From NCBI GenBank assembly GCA_036971715.1, contig JAVHJL010000007.1, forward strand, positions 2,480,001-2,544,000: DNA of 64,000 bases. Direction: 5' to 3'. Position 1 is the first letter of the stretch; each line of letters begins with the position of its first letter. The notes under the pieces were generated by a model that saw nothing but the letters and a program-made list of their open reading frames with translations, made no database searches and was not told the origin of the DNA. Made by a program: the position numbers and the translations under genes. Positions 33,090-45,337 of the stretch are shown piece after piece. Source of the stretch: Arthrobotrys musiformis (Eukaryota; Ascomycota; Orbiliomycetes; Orbiliales; Orbiliaceae).

Positions 33090-34641
33090 ATGGACCTCTC
33101 TACTTTTCTTGACACGATGGTCGCTCCGCCTTTGAGGATTTCCAAATTGAGGTCCACACGGGTCGCCCCAAATTCTAGATACCCCAGATACCCAGATGGC
33201 AGTTTAACGGAATGGAAGGACGTCGATGATTCAATTGAGAAGCTGCTACGGCCACATCTTACGCGGAAAGTCAGTTAGGCCCCCAGTTACCTGTTATCAG
33301 TTAACGCTTCAATTTCCGGGTCCGCCTTCTGGATCCTAGACTGACGTTCGAACGCCGAATAGTTTATCGAACTAGAACAAAACGCCGGGGTTAACCAGCG
33401 GGCCCTATTCGGTGCAGTCTGCGACGAGAATCAGATCATTCGAAGATCGGAGAGGGCCTACGAGTCCCCGGTTGTAGAAATCCTCGGCTGCGTATTTGGG
33501 ATCGCATCGACTCTTGATGGCTACGGGGCGGCTCCGATTATTGGAGATCCCGACAAAATCTTCGCCGTGGGTGATCAGGAGCTCAATAATTTGAGAGTTA
33601 GACTTGTTGTCGAGTACAAAACCCCTTGGGCACTCGAACTGCTTGATAACCTTGTTGAGGCCTTCAACGAAGAAAGGAGTAAACGAACGGACAAAGAAGG
33701 GTCTGAACATTGCGACGAGAGCAACGAGCTCCTCAAAGCCGTTGCACAACTATATGGCTATATGATCTTTAACAGCTTCGAATTCGGGGTACTCTGCACA
33801 TATGAAAAACTATTTTTGTTCCAGAGGTACCACGATCACGATGGAACACGCATGCGAGTTTCGCGAGCGTTCCGCCACTCTGATGGAGGCCTACGGAGTC
33901 CAGTCGCCGCAATAACCTACATTTGCCATCACGTTGCCAACGTGGAATCTTCTAACTACTCGCCTCTTGATTCTGGGCCAAAGCCAACGGAAACACATAT
34001 CTTAAATTTCGACCCGGGGTTGGATTTCGATGGAATATTCAAGAAGGACTCCTTAGAATCATGGAAAAACATGGAACTCCACTTTTCAAAGAAATTATAC
34101 AAAAACGAGGCAACCACAATAAAGGGGGAAATCCGGCACAAAAGTGATAGTAGACATAACCACGCGGTCATCTTGAAGATTTACGACATCACTATCCCCC
34201 AAAATCTCGAAAAGGCTATGGATGAAATTGCGATGTGAGTTACATAATTATAACACCATCTCAAATTTCGAGGAACTAACAGATAACATTTGTAGGTACG
34301 AAAAGCTGCATAATCTCCAAGGGAAGGATATTCCAATTTTATATGCTGCTGGCACAGTATGGGGAATGTTCAAGGTCTTAGTGTTGGAAGATTGTGGCGA
34401 GGTTGCAATTGATGCTACCCTCACAATCGATTTTTGGAGTCGGGCTGAACAGGCTTTGAAAAATATACACCAAGAAGGGGTGCTCCACGGAGACGTCAGG
34501 CTGCAAAACATCACAATCTCTAGATCGGGTGTCAAGTTCATTGACCTAGGTCTGTCGCGGATAGTCGATGCCGAAGCCGTTGGATTCGAGAAAGAAGACA
34601 TGCGGTGTTTAAGGGAGCTCCGAAGAGGGCGTGAGATTTAG
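33090..34641 (+). CDS. Divergent protein-kinase-like protein
   Basis: Three exons, 33090-33269, 33363-34234 and 34296-34641, give 465 aa, with in-phase introns. The C-terminal third is a kinase-like fold: AVILKIYD with the likely ATP-binding Lys at 332, LVLEDCGE as hinge, LHGDVRLQNI as catalytic loop (H415, D417, N422) and IDLGLSR as metal-binding loop (D434). HGD replaces the usual HRD and DLG replaces DFG, as in several atypical fungal kinase-like families. All catalytic acids and the Asn are kept, so activity is possible. The region after DLG is short, so the C-lobe looks truncated. The N-terminal 330 residues are unrecognised. Cytosolic by absence of signals. Confidence 0.78.
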
Positions 34642-36318
34642 GATTTGTATAATATGGTGGATCCTAAATGGCGATCGTAGGGGTCGACTTGAGAAAAAGG
34701 ATCCTACATGTACAGTGCACCTATACATGTATGTATGAAGACGACGTATAATATATCGATAAACTTGAATTACCAATGTGGTTGCTATGAATCTGAGTAG
34801 GAATTTCTGCTGACTAATATGTAAATCTGAAGAGCTTGTATTCGATATCATTTTTAAAGATTGTTTCCATGCAGCTTGTCTGATCGCCCTAACGTTATAT
34901 GTTTGAAAGATAAGCTTCTATGGCTCCTCTGAAGCTCACGAGTTTCGCGTTGGTGATATATTACAACAAGGTGAGTCTTACTGACGAAATGATTGCTGAC
35001 AAAGCAATCGATCCGATGCAGTTAGCTCTATTTCATATAAGGCCTCCAGCATTATATTATACGCGAAGTGAGAACATGCATTGGATTACGTACGACAGGT
35101 TGATATTGCAGTTGCAGACAGGTGACCGTTTCGTCAATTAAACTATTTGTGATTGAACCCTCCCTCCAGCACTGCAGTTAACCGCGCAGAAAACAAGAAG
35201 CCATATGCAAGAATCGAATCATGATCTTGAAACTCGTTTGTGCATTAGCTAGGAAGGGCCTATATGTATATTCCGCATATTTATCTCCTAGCGGGCTGCC
35301 GGAGCTCTCTTTCTCCGCGCGGCCGCTCCGGAACGCCCTCTTGAAACCGACGAATCATTCATGCTATCGAAAGCACTCGCAATTAATATTATCTAATTAT
35401 CCCCCTCCCGCTGCTGGGAACACTATCGTGATCCTTCACGTAAATGATTAGCCTGGGGAATTTCGGACGAAAGCCAATTGGGTTTGCTGGTTAGCTTGGT
35501 ACATTTTTTTTTTTTTTCAGAGACAATTGAAGCGGAGACTACGCGTTATGCGGAAGGATGCTGGTACTTCCAATACTGCATAGCTACAAATTTGATTATG
35601 TACTATATCCCGATCCATGTCACTGGTACAGCTAAGCTTCCCAGCAAAGGCAGTTCAGAGCAGCGGACCGGTGTTAAATGAGCTATAGGTGGCAATCCCA
35701 ACCCCATATATTAATGCCTCGAGTGATATATAAAACGGAGGGTAAATTTGATGGAAGGTCGAAATCGGCGCCGCAGATGTCCGGCCTGGAACCTGAGTCA
35801 TCTGAAATCCAAGGAGCTCGAACCGTTCGCCGCCGCGCATTCGCAACGTTTCGCAACGCAATAATCGTTGGGTTTTCTCTATCTAACCTCGGGTTTTGAA
35901 GACTGAACTTTTCTCCTCTGGAGCCCGGAAGGGTTGGACGGTATTTATCTTATACCACAGGTTCTAGGTATAAGCAATGGGATAAATTTCGATCTTTGAT
36001 ATCATATCTGGGAATTTTCTACATTACATTTCAACTTCGACAACCCAAAACAATCGCCGCCGTGAGTAGGGATTTCAATCGCTAAACACCATATTCTATA
36101 GATCTAGCCATTCGTTGCTGACCAATATCGACATATACCTCAGTTATAACCCAAACCGCCAAACCAAAATATCGTTATGGGGGCAAAAATCTTGCATGAC
36201 CAAAGGCTGTAAAGTTGGTCCAATTACTAATTAATATATTGTAACAACCCACCTCTTATCAATTGGACGAGAATTCTATATATAAAGGACGCTTACCTTT
36301 GGAGGAAGGTTTGTGATT
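34642..36318. other. Intergenic, 1.7 kb
   Basis: No gene was recognised. A long T run followed by CAG near 35503-35520 looks like a splice acceptor but has no exon around it. The last 150 bp lead into the GFA-domain gene. Confidence 0.5.
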
Positions 36319-38223
36319 ATGTTGATAAAGGAGGCCGAAAATTCCTTTATACCTGCGGAGTCTTGTTCGGGAACATCTTTCGTCGCTTCTGGTGAAGGAT
36401 CTGATACAATGGACACTGGAAAATTAGAACCTGAGGGGAAGAATCAGGCGGTTGATATAGAGGAAGACTTGTGTGTTGAAGATGAGGAAGAGGAATTGGC
36501 CCCAATTGTTATTGATGGAGGGTGTCTTTGCTCGTTGTTGAGATATCAGATCAATCTCTCGGTGGAGTTTCAGAAGACGGAACTGTATAAGGAGATTGTG
36601 GGTTTTGCTCATTGGTGAGTTCTCATATCGCTTTCCCGTTAGGATATAAAGATCTGGTGCTAAAGTATCTATAGCTATTGTCATTCTTGTAAATGTGCTG
36701 TTTCGGCACTTGCTAGAACATCCCTCAAGTTCCCGCGGGAAATGGTTCAATGGACATCCAGGGCTAAATCGGTAGAGCCCGAACCTGAGAGCCCAGCGAG
36801 CTCAATCCGGCGAAAGAAAGGGAGCAGATCGGCTTCCAATACTCCCGCGCCAGTTGCGGAATCGAGAAAGTCCATACCAGAACAAAGCTCGGAAGGCGAA
36901 TCCTCAAGCTCGTCCTCTCAGGCCAGAGAACTGCCGGAGAAGGTTACAAAAAGAGCCGCACGGTTACAGAGTACCCTCGAAGCCGTCAAGCAGGACCCGG
37001 AATTCGAAACCGAGTTCTCGGGTGTGGATAACGCGACTGGATGCTGTTGTTATGAAGAAGACAATGTGGATGAAGTACAGACACCGAAGAGTCCGGTGTG
37101 GGAAACAAGCAAGAAGCCCAGTTTAGGGATGACAGCTTGGAGTGGGAATGCGGGTTATCATAGAAGGATATGGAAGCGTGAGCGAGGGGTAGGTGGGAAG
37201 CCTATTGCCTCGAGCGAAGCTTCGCCAATTCAGGCAACTTCTCCATCTCCGGCGCCTTCAACATCGAAGGATCTGTCCTCATCGGTGACGCCTGGGGCCC
37301 AGCCACCTCTTATTGAGCAATCAGACAAGGGAAAGGGTAAAGAGAAGGCAAAGACGAAATCTAAAGAAGGACTTTGGAGTAAGTTCACCCCAAACCTAGA
37401 GAGGGAATCAAATGTATTTTCGATAAACCACTGAATTTATAATGATCTTATAGCAAAGATGAAGGGCAAAGCGTCGGCTGCTATATCTTCGAAAGAAAAA
37501 GAGAAAACAAAAGGCAAAGAGAAACTCGTACTCTTAGTTACGCCAACAGGTGAAGGTTCGGATATACCAGTTTCCCAGTCTGATATTCCACAACCGGCAA
37601 CAGTCGAAAAGGGTTGCCAGCTTCCAGAAAATATAGGAAAATCAACAGGCTGCGATATAATTTCCCCGCCTGCAAACCCTCCTCAACCCTTATCTCTCGA
37701 AATACTTCGTTGGGAAACTCAGCTCCTCCACCAACAACAATCCGATCTATCTCACGGCCCTTGTACTTCACAAAATGGTGCCGAAGATTTCGACGGTGAT
37801 CCACAAAATAGTACTCTTCCAATCCCGTGGCCGTTCAGGGAATTTGCAATCACAACTCGTGATGGGCGTACTAGCTACCGTGGGTTCTGCTCTTGGTGTG
37901 GCGGCAGCCTAACATACAGGACCTCAGCTACCATTCATGGGATGGTGGACATTCATGCCGGCAGTATGGATGACCCCGAGGAAGCCCTACGGCAGATAGG
38001 ATTCCTGCGAGAGGTCCATATCGAAACCGCCGGAGGCGTAGAAGAGGGTGCAAGGCTAGGGACCATCGTTGGGCATTGGAGGGATGGGACGGTTTCTAGT
38101 TACGATAGCTGTGACATGGAACGGAGGCTCTACTTCGACAGCGATTGTGAGGGTGGGGATGATGGACTAACAGGTCAGAAATCGTACCACAGCGATGTCG
38201 CGGATAGCGAGGGAGAGCTCTAG
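36319..38223 (+). CDS. GFA/CENP-V zinc-fold protein with large disordered insert
   Basis: Three exons, 36319-36614, 36675-37378 and 37454-38223, give 589 aa. The GFA-type fold is split in sequence: GGCLCSLLRY (C69, C71) and HCYCHSCKCAVSAL (C99-C106) in the N-terminal part, then FCSWCGGSL (C479, C482) and HAGSMDDPE near the C-terminus. These supply the CxC, CxxC and CxxC zinc ligands of the glutathione-dependent formaldehyde-activating enzyme family. About 340 residues rich in Ser, Pro, Glu and Lys lie between them, probably looped out. The N-terminus and C-terminus are acidic. Family members are enzymes or structural (CENP-V); which applies here is unknown. The start is the first ATG; the frame is open just upstream only with GTG. 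Confidence 0.85.
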
Positions 38224-39532
38224 CTCCTACTTTTCGAGCTCGAGTCGGCCCCGAATAATTATCTTGAGCTCAACATGACCCCGCCGCCGGGCTCGCGATA
38301 TAAAATTTGGCTCCATCCAATCGACATCGACTTAATTTGGCGTTTGGAGCAGTACATCAGAGCTTACCTACTTGGGGAACGGCACATAATATGTGTCCCA
38401 GTTTTATGCCCCTCTAACCATATAGAATTTCCGGTTCATTCAGATCAAGTTATATATATTTTAACATCATTGTATCGATAGCATCTCCGCATCTGCAAAT
38501 ATTATACGTCATGTTCCGATAATGGTATCATATCATGGCCACGTAACATAGCATATGCATCTCAAGAATCAGTAAAATCCGGCTCAGCTACCTACCAGTT
38601 TATTCTAGTCCCTCCAAGTGATAGCTCACGGAGAGAATGAATCGGCTATAGAATGGAGGTTGGGAAAGAAAAGAAAAAAGGTGAAGGGGTATCGATACGT
38701 ATCGAGAGCGGGGTCTGCAGATACGAAAGATTAAAATTGCGAATAATAATGCAGACAAATTATGATCGATACGTCGATACGAATTTCAACCTATCCTTCA
38801 ATTTGCGCCTTGAGCTCCCGAAAATGGTCCCAACTACTAATGCCGGTTATAAAGATTGGAAGAAAATAAGATTGAGGCAAAAACGATGTTGTACATGAAG
38901 ACCATCGTGTTCATACATATTGATGCCGAGTTAATTTCGTCAGATGCCTTGCATTTGCAGACTCTTTTACATTGCATTGCTGCCACAGAAGTGAGTACAT
39001 TGAAATTTCTGATTAACGCCAATGCTGTCGAGACACGGAGCTATCGATATCGGGAATCGACTAGCCAGCTGCACGTCTACGTATCCGTCGAGGGCACTAA
39101 AAATTAATTAATGCGCTTTGGAATGCCGTATTAGCGTAGTTCAGGTTATGTAACAGTAAGGCTGTGCATTGCATGCCACGACCCATGCATGCCATCCACA
39201 GGGTTGTTTCAGATGACAGCTCTGCTTCGGTAGCTGTCTTTCCGTCGTGCCCGTACGTGCCGGCTATATATAGCGAGCGACTAGCCTCCTTTCTTTGGCT
39301 GACGGTGGTAAGGGATTACATCTTGAAACTTCGGCTTCGACTTCACGTAAATCATCGCATTTCGGATCTTGTTTGACGTTGGGCGTCGTTAGCTTTGAAG
39401 TCAGCTTGAGGCCGGTATACGTTTACCGTAACCCAAAGTATCGTACCACCAACTTCCGGGTCGGCTTCAACACATATTCTACCACACCGAACACTCCCTC
39501 AAACCTATCCTTCCAGACTCATCACAGTCACG
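38224..39532. other. Intergenic, 1.3 kb
   Basis: Open frames at 38653-38898 and 38856-39107 have no protein-like features. The final 300 bp precede the SH3 gene and should include its promoter and leader. Confidence 0.5.
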
Positions 39533-40293
39533 ATGGTTGATTTCCAGTCCGCCATGGCCTCGAGGGCCCTCCGGAACGTCAGATCCGTATGCACTACCCC
39601 CTCCCGCGCGATGAGATCACGATCGTTTTACTAACTTGACTGCAGGAGCTGGAATTCCTTTCCGATATTGGCCACATCACCGGCGCCCAACTATCCGCCA
39701 TCCTCTCGAATCTCCCACCATCAGACCTCCCAACGGCAACAGCAGCTTTGGCAAATACCTCTATTCACCGAGCCGAGACTCCCGTGTCTGCTCCTGCTCC
39801 GGCTCCAGTCAATCTTAATAACTCTTCAACCTTCAACGAGAAGACAAATCCGGTCCCAACCCCTGCTTACTCCCAGGCTCCTCCGGCATACACCCACCCA
39901 CCAACTCTCTCTGTCGTGACAGCACTTTACCAATACCATGCTAGCGACGCAGGCGACCTTGCTCTCAACCCTGGCGACATTATCAACGTCACTGAATATG
40001 TAAATGCCGACTGGTGGCGTGGTGTTAACCCGACAACCGGCCAGACCGGTATCTTCCCCAAGGACTACGTCAAACCCGCACCGGCCCCCGAAAAGGACGG
40101 CTACGGCTACGGAAATGTACCACTGCAAGTTGCGAACGGAGGAAGTAGCCATCAGCCGGCACCGGGTGGTGAGGATCAACAACCCAGCAAATTCGAGGAA
40201 CATGGCAAGAAATTCGGCAAGAAACTCGGGAATGCTGCGATCTTTGGTGCTGGTGCTACCATCGGTGGGAAAATCGTCAACGGCATCTTTTAA
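39533..40293 (+). CDS. SH3-domain protein, Lsb1/Pin3-like
   Basis: Two exons, 39533-39586 and 39646-40293, give 233 aa; the 59-nt intron is phase 0 and has a CTAAC branch site. The N-terminal 50 residues are helical (LEFLSDIGHITGAQLSAIL). A Pro/Ala-rich linker follows, then an SH3 domain at about 108-162 with ALYQYHA, DWWRG and GIFPKDYV, the ligand-binding signature. The C-terminus is Gly- and Lys-rich (GKKFGKKLGNAAIFGAGATIGGKI). Yeast Lsb1 and Lsb2/Pin3 share this order and bind Las17/WASP to regulate actin patch assembly. A role in endocytic actin is therefore likely. Confidence 0.9.
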
Positions 40294-40747
40294 AAAATCT
40301 TCTATTTGGCGGGTGGTTTGGGAGGGGACTTTCGTTTTCGGGTTTTGTGTAGGGGGGTATATTTCATTTTTGGCGTTTCTTCTCTGTTTGCACCGGTATA
40401 TTCTCGGCTACGACTTGTTTTATATTGATATTCGGCGGGGGTTTGCTTATACGACAGGATTGTCTTTTATCAATAAAATGTACCTCAAAAGATACTTGTG
40501 TATATTGTCCGTTTCGATTTTCTGCTGCGGGGTATCAATTCAGAACTGGGAGGCTGTTTTCCCTTTTTTCGTTCAAAATTGCACATAACTACTTAAGTAG
40601 GTTCAGAATTGACAAGTGTTTATATACAGTTAACTTGAGATGAAAGATTTTACGCGGATGATGCCTTTGTGACAAAACCTATATACAGGTGGTCCAGTAT
40701 CCGCATTTAATTTACATTAGTGCTTTTAGTCTCTAAGTCGACTGTTT
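40294..40747. other. Convergent intergenic region
   Basis: This 454-bp stretch separates the 3' ends of the SH3 gene and the GH30 gene, so it holds both 3' UTRs. Nothing else was recognised. Confidence 0.55.
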
Positions 40748-42478
40748 TTACAGACACTGGGAGTAATAATCGTTTAGCGCCTTACAGGTATAAGGGCTTT
40801 GGCAGGTTTTACATCCCGTCCAACCAATACCGCCACACTGGGCCCACTGTTGGCAGCGCACCGGGTCTAACCCAGTAGTGCTCTGTTGCGGGGTAGTAGT
40901 TCTAGTAGTGGTAGTAGCAGTAGTTTTGATTGCAGTAGTAGTGGCTGTAGTCGTAGTGGTGGTAGTTCCACTTGACCCACCGCCAGTCAGTTTGATAGTA
41001 ACCACGCCTTTGCTAGGAATAGAAACAGTAACGGCCCCGCCTGATAGTGTAGCTGTCGTCGACTTGAAGTTGTTTCCTTGGTTTGTTACATAGGCCTCCG
41101 CTGTGCTTGGGGTGAAGCCGTTGAAGGAGACTTTTGCAGATTGGGAAGAGCTACCGCTGTTGGTGAATACCACGACTATGGAGCCGTCCACATTCTTGAA
41201 AGCGCCCGTGATAGTACTCGCTACAGAACCCGTTACACCGATTCTTACAGCACCGGGACGGATATAACGAGACCACATCGCAAATGCCCAGAGAATACCA
41301 GAAGGAATGGCATTAGTACCATCCGTATCCACAAGATGCGAAGCAGACTGCTGCTGCTTCCATTCATACCCTTCCCAGAATAGATATGCAGATAGATCCG
41401 CGTTGACCATTGCTACAGCGAGTTTATTCGCCCAAGTGAAACCCTCGGCTTGCGTCCCACTCGCATACCATGTAGTCGTGAACTGAATCGTCCCCGGTCC
41501 AGCCTCGGTGTTCCACTTGGGAAGGCTTGTATCCGTGATCGGGGACGTGAGTTCACTGCTATACGAATGACCTGCTATCATACCCAGATACTGCGTAGAC
41601 CCAGCATTGACTAAGGCAGTAGTATATGTCCTCTGCATACTCCACCCCATCGCATCGCAGCAGGTGATTTTGGTGTCCAAACCTGCGGCTTTGACGGCGT
41701 TGTAGAGTGTTGGGATGAAGGATATGGCTTCTTGGGCGTTGTTGCTGATTTGCATTTGGGAGTAGGTCGGGGCGTAGTCTGGTTCGTTTAGGAATCCGAG
41801 GTGGGTTATGGGGATACCGATTGAGGCGTAGTATTTTACGTATTGGACTAGGAAGTTGGCGTAGGCTTGTCGCCAGTCGCCGGAGGAGCAGGTGCGGCCG
41901 GTTGTGCCGCAGAGGTAGCTATTAGAATTTACTCGAATTTAGCGTTGTTTCCCTTCATATCCTTGGATGATAATATCATGATATCGTTTTTAAAGGGATA
42001 AAGAAGGGACGAACGGACTCTATATAAACACTTACCCTGGAGAAGTCTCTGACCCACTCGTCTTCATGAACCCCGGCGCGCTCCACGCATCAGCGTAAAC
42101 AGTAGTAACACCATAAGCCTTCGCCTGTTGCGAGAACCAAACCTGCCCTCTATCATCATTATCCCAGACATAGCCGGGAGTAGCATTCGGGCCACCGGGG
42201 TTATTGGGTAAAATACTATCGCCGCTTCCACCTGATCCGACTCGATTACGGATTATGGAAAACCCTGCGCCGGTGGAGGTGCTGAATAGGAGATCTAGAG
42301 CTTGTTTTTGGATATTTGAGGGTGCGGTTTTGAATTCAACGGCCCGGCCGAAGGCTTGGGAGAATCCGAAGCCCTCGATTTTTTGGTAAGTCGTTCCGAC
42401 ATTGACGGTAATGGAGGTTTGTGCGGAGACAGATGCCGCGAGGCTGGCTGCCAGTAGAAGCTTGGAGAAAGTAGGCAT
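40748..42478 (-). CDS. Secreted GH30 glycoside hydrolase with C-terminal CBM1
   Basis: Two exons, 42478-42036 and 41918-40748, give 537 aa. A signal peptide (SKLLLAASLAASVSA) is followed by the (beta/alpha)8 barrel, opening with YQKIEGFGFSQAFGR. E193 in GFLNEPDY is the likely acid/base and E286 in PKWNTEAGPG the likely nucleophile. A beta-sandwich side domain follows (about 330-455), then a Thr-rich linker encoded by ACT-type repeats, and a CBM1 at about 505-537 (CGGIGWTG, CKTCQSPYTC). GH30 enzymes cleave beta-1,6-glucan, xylan or related polysaccharides; the subfamily cannot be fixed by eye. The CBM1 should anchor it to cellulose. A TATA-like box lies about 120 bp upstream. Confidence 0.93.
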
Positions 42479-43326
42479 TTGGAAATTTTTGGATGGAATT
42501 GAATAGTTATATATCAATATCGACGACTTGGATATCCTGGCGTTTCATGGAGATATATTTTCTTGGGTATTTTGCAATTCTGGTGATAGACTCCTCCTTT
42601 TATATAGCACTATGAGACGATAAATACCATAGGTATATAACTTCGAAGAACGGGCCGTTATTCCCTTTGTGATCCTACCATCCATATTACTCGACACTCT
42701 CAAAGACCAATTGGCGCCTGCCTCTAAATCACAATCAAGGATTTCCTAGCTAAAATCGCCCACAAAAACGTGCGGGCAAAAAGCGTATATGCATACATTT
42801 ACGGAGAAATCCAAAAGTTCCTATAGGCCTATAATGCAACAATGGTTAAGCTTTATCTTGGTCTCTTATATGCAAGGATAAGACACTGCCTAGGCCCGCA
42901 TATCCGTCTAGGAAGATATAAAATCCGGTACCATGGGCTGCGGGTTACTTTGCGAATGATAGTTCCGTGGAACGAAAATACCGGCTAACGAAATCTAGTT
43001 ATCGAGGATATAAAAATCGAGTAAGTTAGATTTGGATTGCGATTATGATATCAATGTGGTAGCTTTTGGCGGGTATTATTTTGTTTTGCTGTTAAACTTT
43101 ACAGGGGTTTGGCAAGGCAGACTGGGTAAATGAATTCAAATGTGCCAGATTTAGCAAGAGTGGGGTTGAGTAAATAGCAAATATATTTTGATAGACATCA
43201 GTATGGACTCCCTTCTGCTCGTGCTTATATACATATCACAGCTCTGATGTTGGGGGTCCCTCGTTCCCATATTTACACATCCGTTCCCTAACTCACCATA
43301 ATAGCCTCGTCTTCCGGGCTACCTCT
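42479..43326. other. Intergenic between the two glycoside hydrolase genes
   Basis: It contains the GH30 promoter and the GH16 3' end. A TATA-like element is at 42598-42605 on the minus strand. Nothing else was recognised. Confidence 0.5.
42598..42605 (-). promoter_or_regulatory. TATA-like box of GH30 gene
   Basis: TATATAAA on the minus strand, inside TATATAAAAGGAGG, lies 120 nt before the GH30 start codon, a spacing normal for an inducible fungal promoter. It is isolated from the long TATATA runs found elsewhere. Confidence 0.45.
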
Positions 43327-44337
43327 CTAATAAGCTCTGGTCCTACCGACATAGATTTTCTGTGCTTGGTAGGTGGTCGACCCACTCGGCCCAGGGCTTC
43401 CAGAGCTTCCCTCCATCTGCAAATTGATAATAATCCACATCGGCTTCCCCACAAATCCAGCAGCGTTATGCTGTCCCTTCCAATCACCATCAACATAGAA
43501 ATGTACAGTAACGTCATTGGAATTTGCCTTAGTCGCCCAAATTCTATATTGATGCCAGGTGGTCGCCGCATTACCCACGGTCGCTTTCGTGGTACTAACA
43601 TCAGACGAACTGCGGAAGGTGTTAAACCAATTCTCTGTGTTTCCTTTGAATTCAAGGATATCGATCTCTGGGGGCCAGGATTGGGTTCCTGTCAGCCAGA
43701 AGGCGGGCCAGGTGCCCTTTGTTGTTGGGGCTTTGAATTCGCCACGGATCTCCCAGTTGGGGAATTGGTCGTTGATTACGACGGTGGATTTGGCGTGGAC
43801 GGCGCCGGACCAGTACCAGATCGCGGGTTTGGGATTCGCTGTTGACTATTTTTTACAATTAGGTAAGTTGGTCTCTATATATCTCTATATATTTCGGGCT
43901 AATTGTGTAGAGGAACATACATATCCATCCTGCGAGCTAAGTCTATCCGCTCTCAGCGTCAAAACGCCGCCAGACACAGAGACTTTATCCTGCTTCATCC
44001 TCGCAGATCCGTTATGGTCTGACCCCCAGGGGTAGAGATAATTCCAGAAACTGCTAAAGCTATTGAAACTTCCTTCGCCGATGACTTCTTCCCAGCCGGT
44101 TTTAACGCTTGTGCTAGCTGTAGTGGTAGTCGTTGCTGCCTGAGCGGTCGTGGTAGTACCGCCACTAGAGCCGGGGATGCATTGGGAGTAGTAATCGTTA
44201 CTTTTGACGCATGTTGAGCCTGAGACACAAGTTGTGGCGCCAGTCCAGCCGATTCCTCCGCATTGTCCCCAGGCAGGAGACTGAGCTGCCACGAGGGAGA
44301 GGAGGGAGGCTACTACAAGGGGCTTTGAGACGAACAT
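43327..44337 (-). CDS. Secreted CBM1-GH16 endoglycanase
   Basis: Two exons, 44337-43921 and 43845-43327, give 311 aa; the intron is 75 nt and phase 0. A signal peptide is followed directly by a CBM1 (SPAWGQCGGIGWTG to YYSQC), a Thr-rich linker, and a GH16 beta-sandwich. The catalytic motif EIDILE gives E199 as nucleophile and E204 as acid/base, with D201 between them. GH16 enzymes act on beta-1,3/1,4-glucans, galactans or chitin-glucan crosslinks; the lack of a GPI signal argues against a wall transglycosylase. It lies on the same strand as the GH30 gene 850 bp away, with the CBM1 at the opposite end. Confidence 0.93.
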
Positions 44338-45337
44338 GTTTAAACTGCGTTGACGCTGTTGGATTTTGGAACAGTCCCGCTTGGAAGACTGGAGGACAAT
44401 CATGCATCATGTCCTGAAATGAATTCACTTTCCTTAAATACATTTTACATCTTCATTGTGTTCCCTTGAAACAAATGGGATTTACGAGATGCCTTTCCCA
44501 CCGGGATTTTTAACCGTGGTTGGCGATAGATTACCATTGCAGAAGTTCTCGGCGTATGTTTCGAACGTTTCCAGGAACAGGGTTACAGCCTCGGGGTGGA
44601 AGCCCTCGAAGTCCCTTGGCGTAAACTCGCCAATTCACGATCAAGCGGGAAGCGACCCCGCAGTTCCGGTTAGGAGGGTTTCTCTCTCGCGAGCTATATA
44701 TGGGGGAAGTTTGCATAATTCTTCCGTCTGGGTGGTTATATAAAGTGTGTTTTATAATTCAAGGATGTTCCTGGGGATCCCGGGAGGTTAGTGAATGTCG
44801 GATGAGGATGGGCCGCTGTTGCTTGAGCGCTGTGACGGGGTGATATATGGCGAGTCTTAGTGCTTATATTGTATCGTGCCATATACCCCCACATGGCCGG
44901 AAATTAGGTACTTCAAGACAGTGATTTAAGGAGGACTTTGATTATATCGATTACAGAGTAAGGGTTTGGGAGTGAATTGGAACGCTGGCCTCTTCAACAC
45001 CTGAACGCCAGGAAACCTGGTCTCGTACCCAGAGGAAACCCAATTGACCGAATGATCATGTTGCGAACGGGCCCAAAACATTTTGAAAGAGCAGCTTGCT
45101 TATATACGACCTGGATGAACCGATAAAAAAACCTTTAAAGTGGCTTCCGCTGCTACGAAGTATAAACCAATCCCCAAAACGAATACACGGTTTCTAATTT
45201 GTGGCAGGTCATAATGCATGCAATATCTCACAAGTTCAGCTATCTTTCCCAAACCTCCACAACATTAGGCATCAATTGAGCTCTAAACTACACTTCTTAA
45301 TTCCTGGCTTCTTCGTCGCAGCGCAACATCTGCGAAG

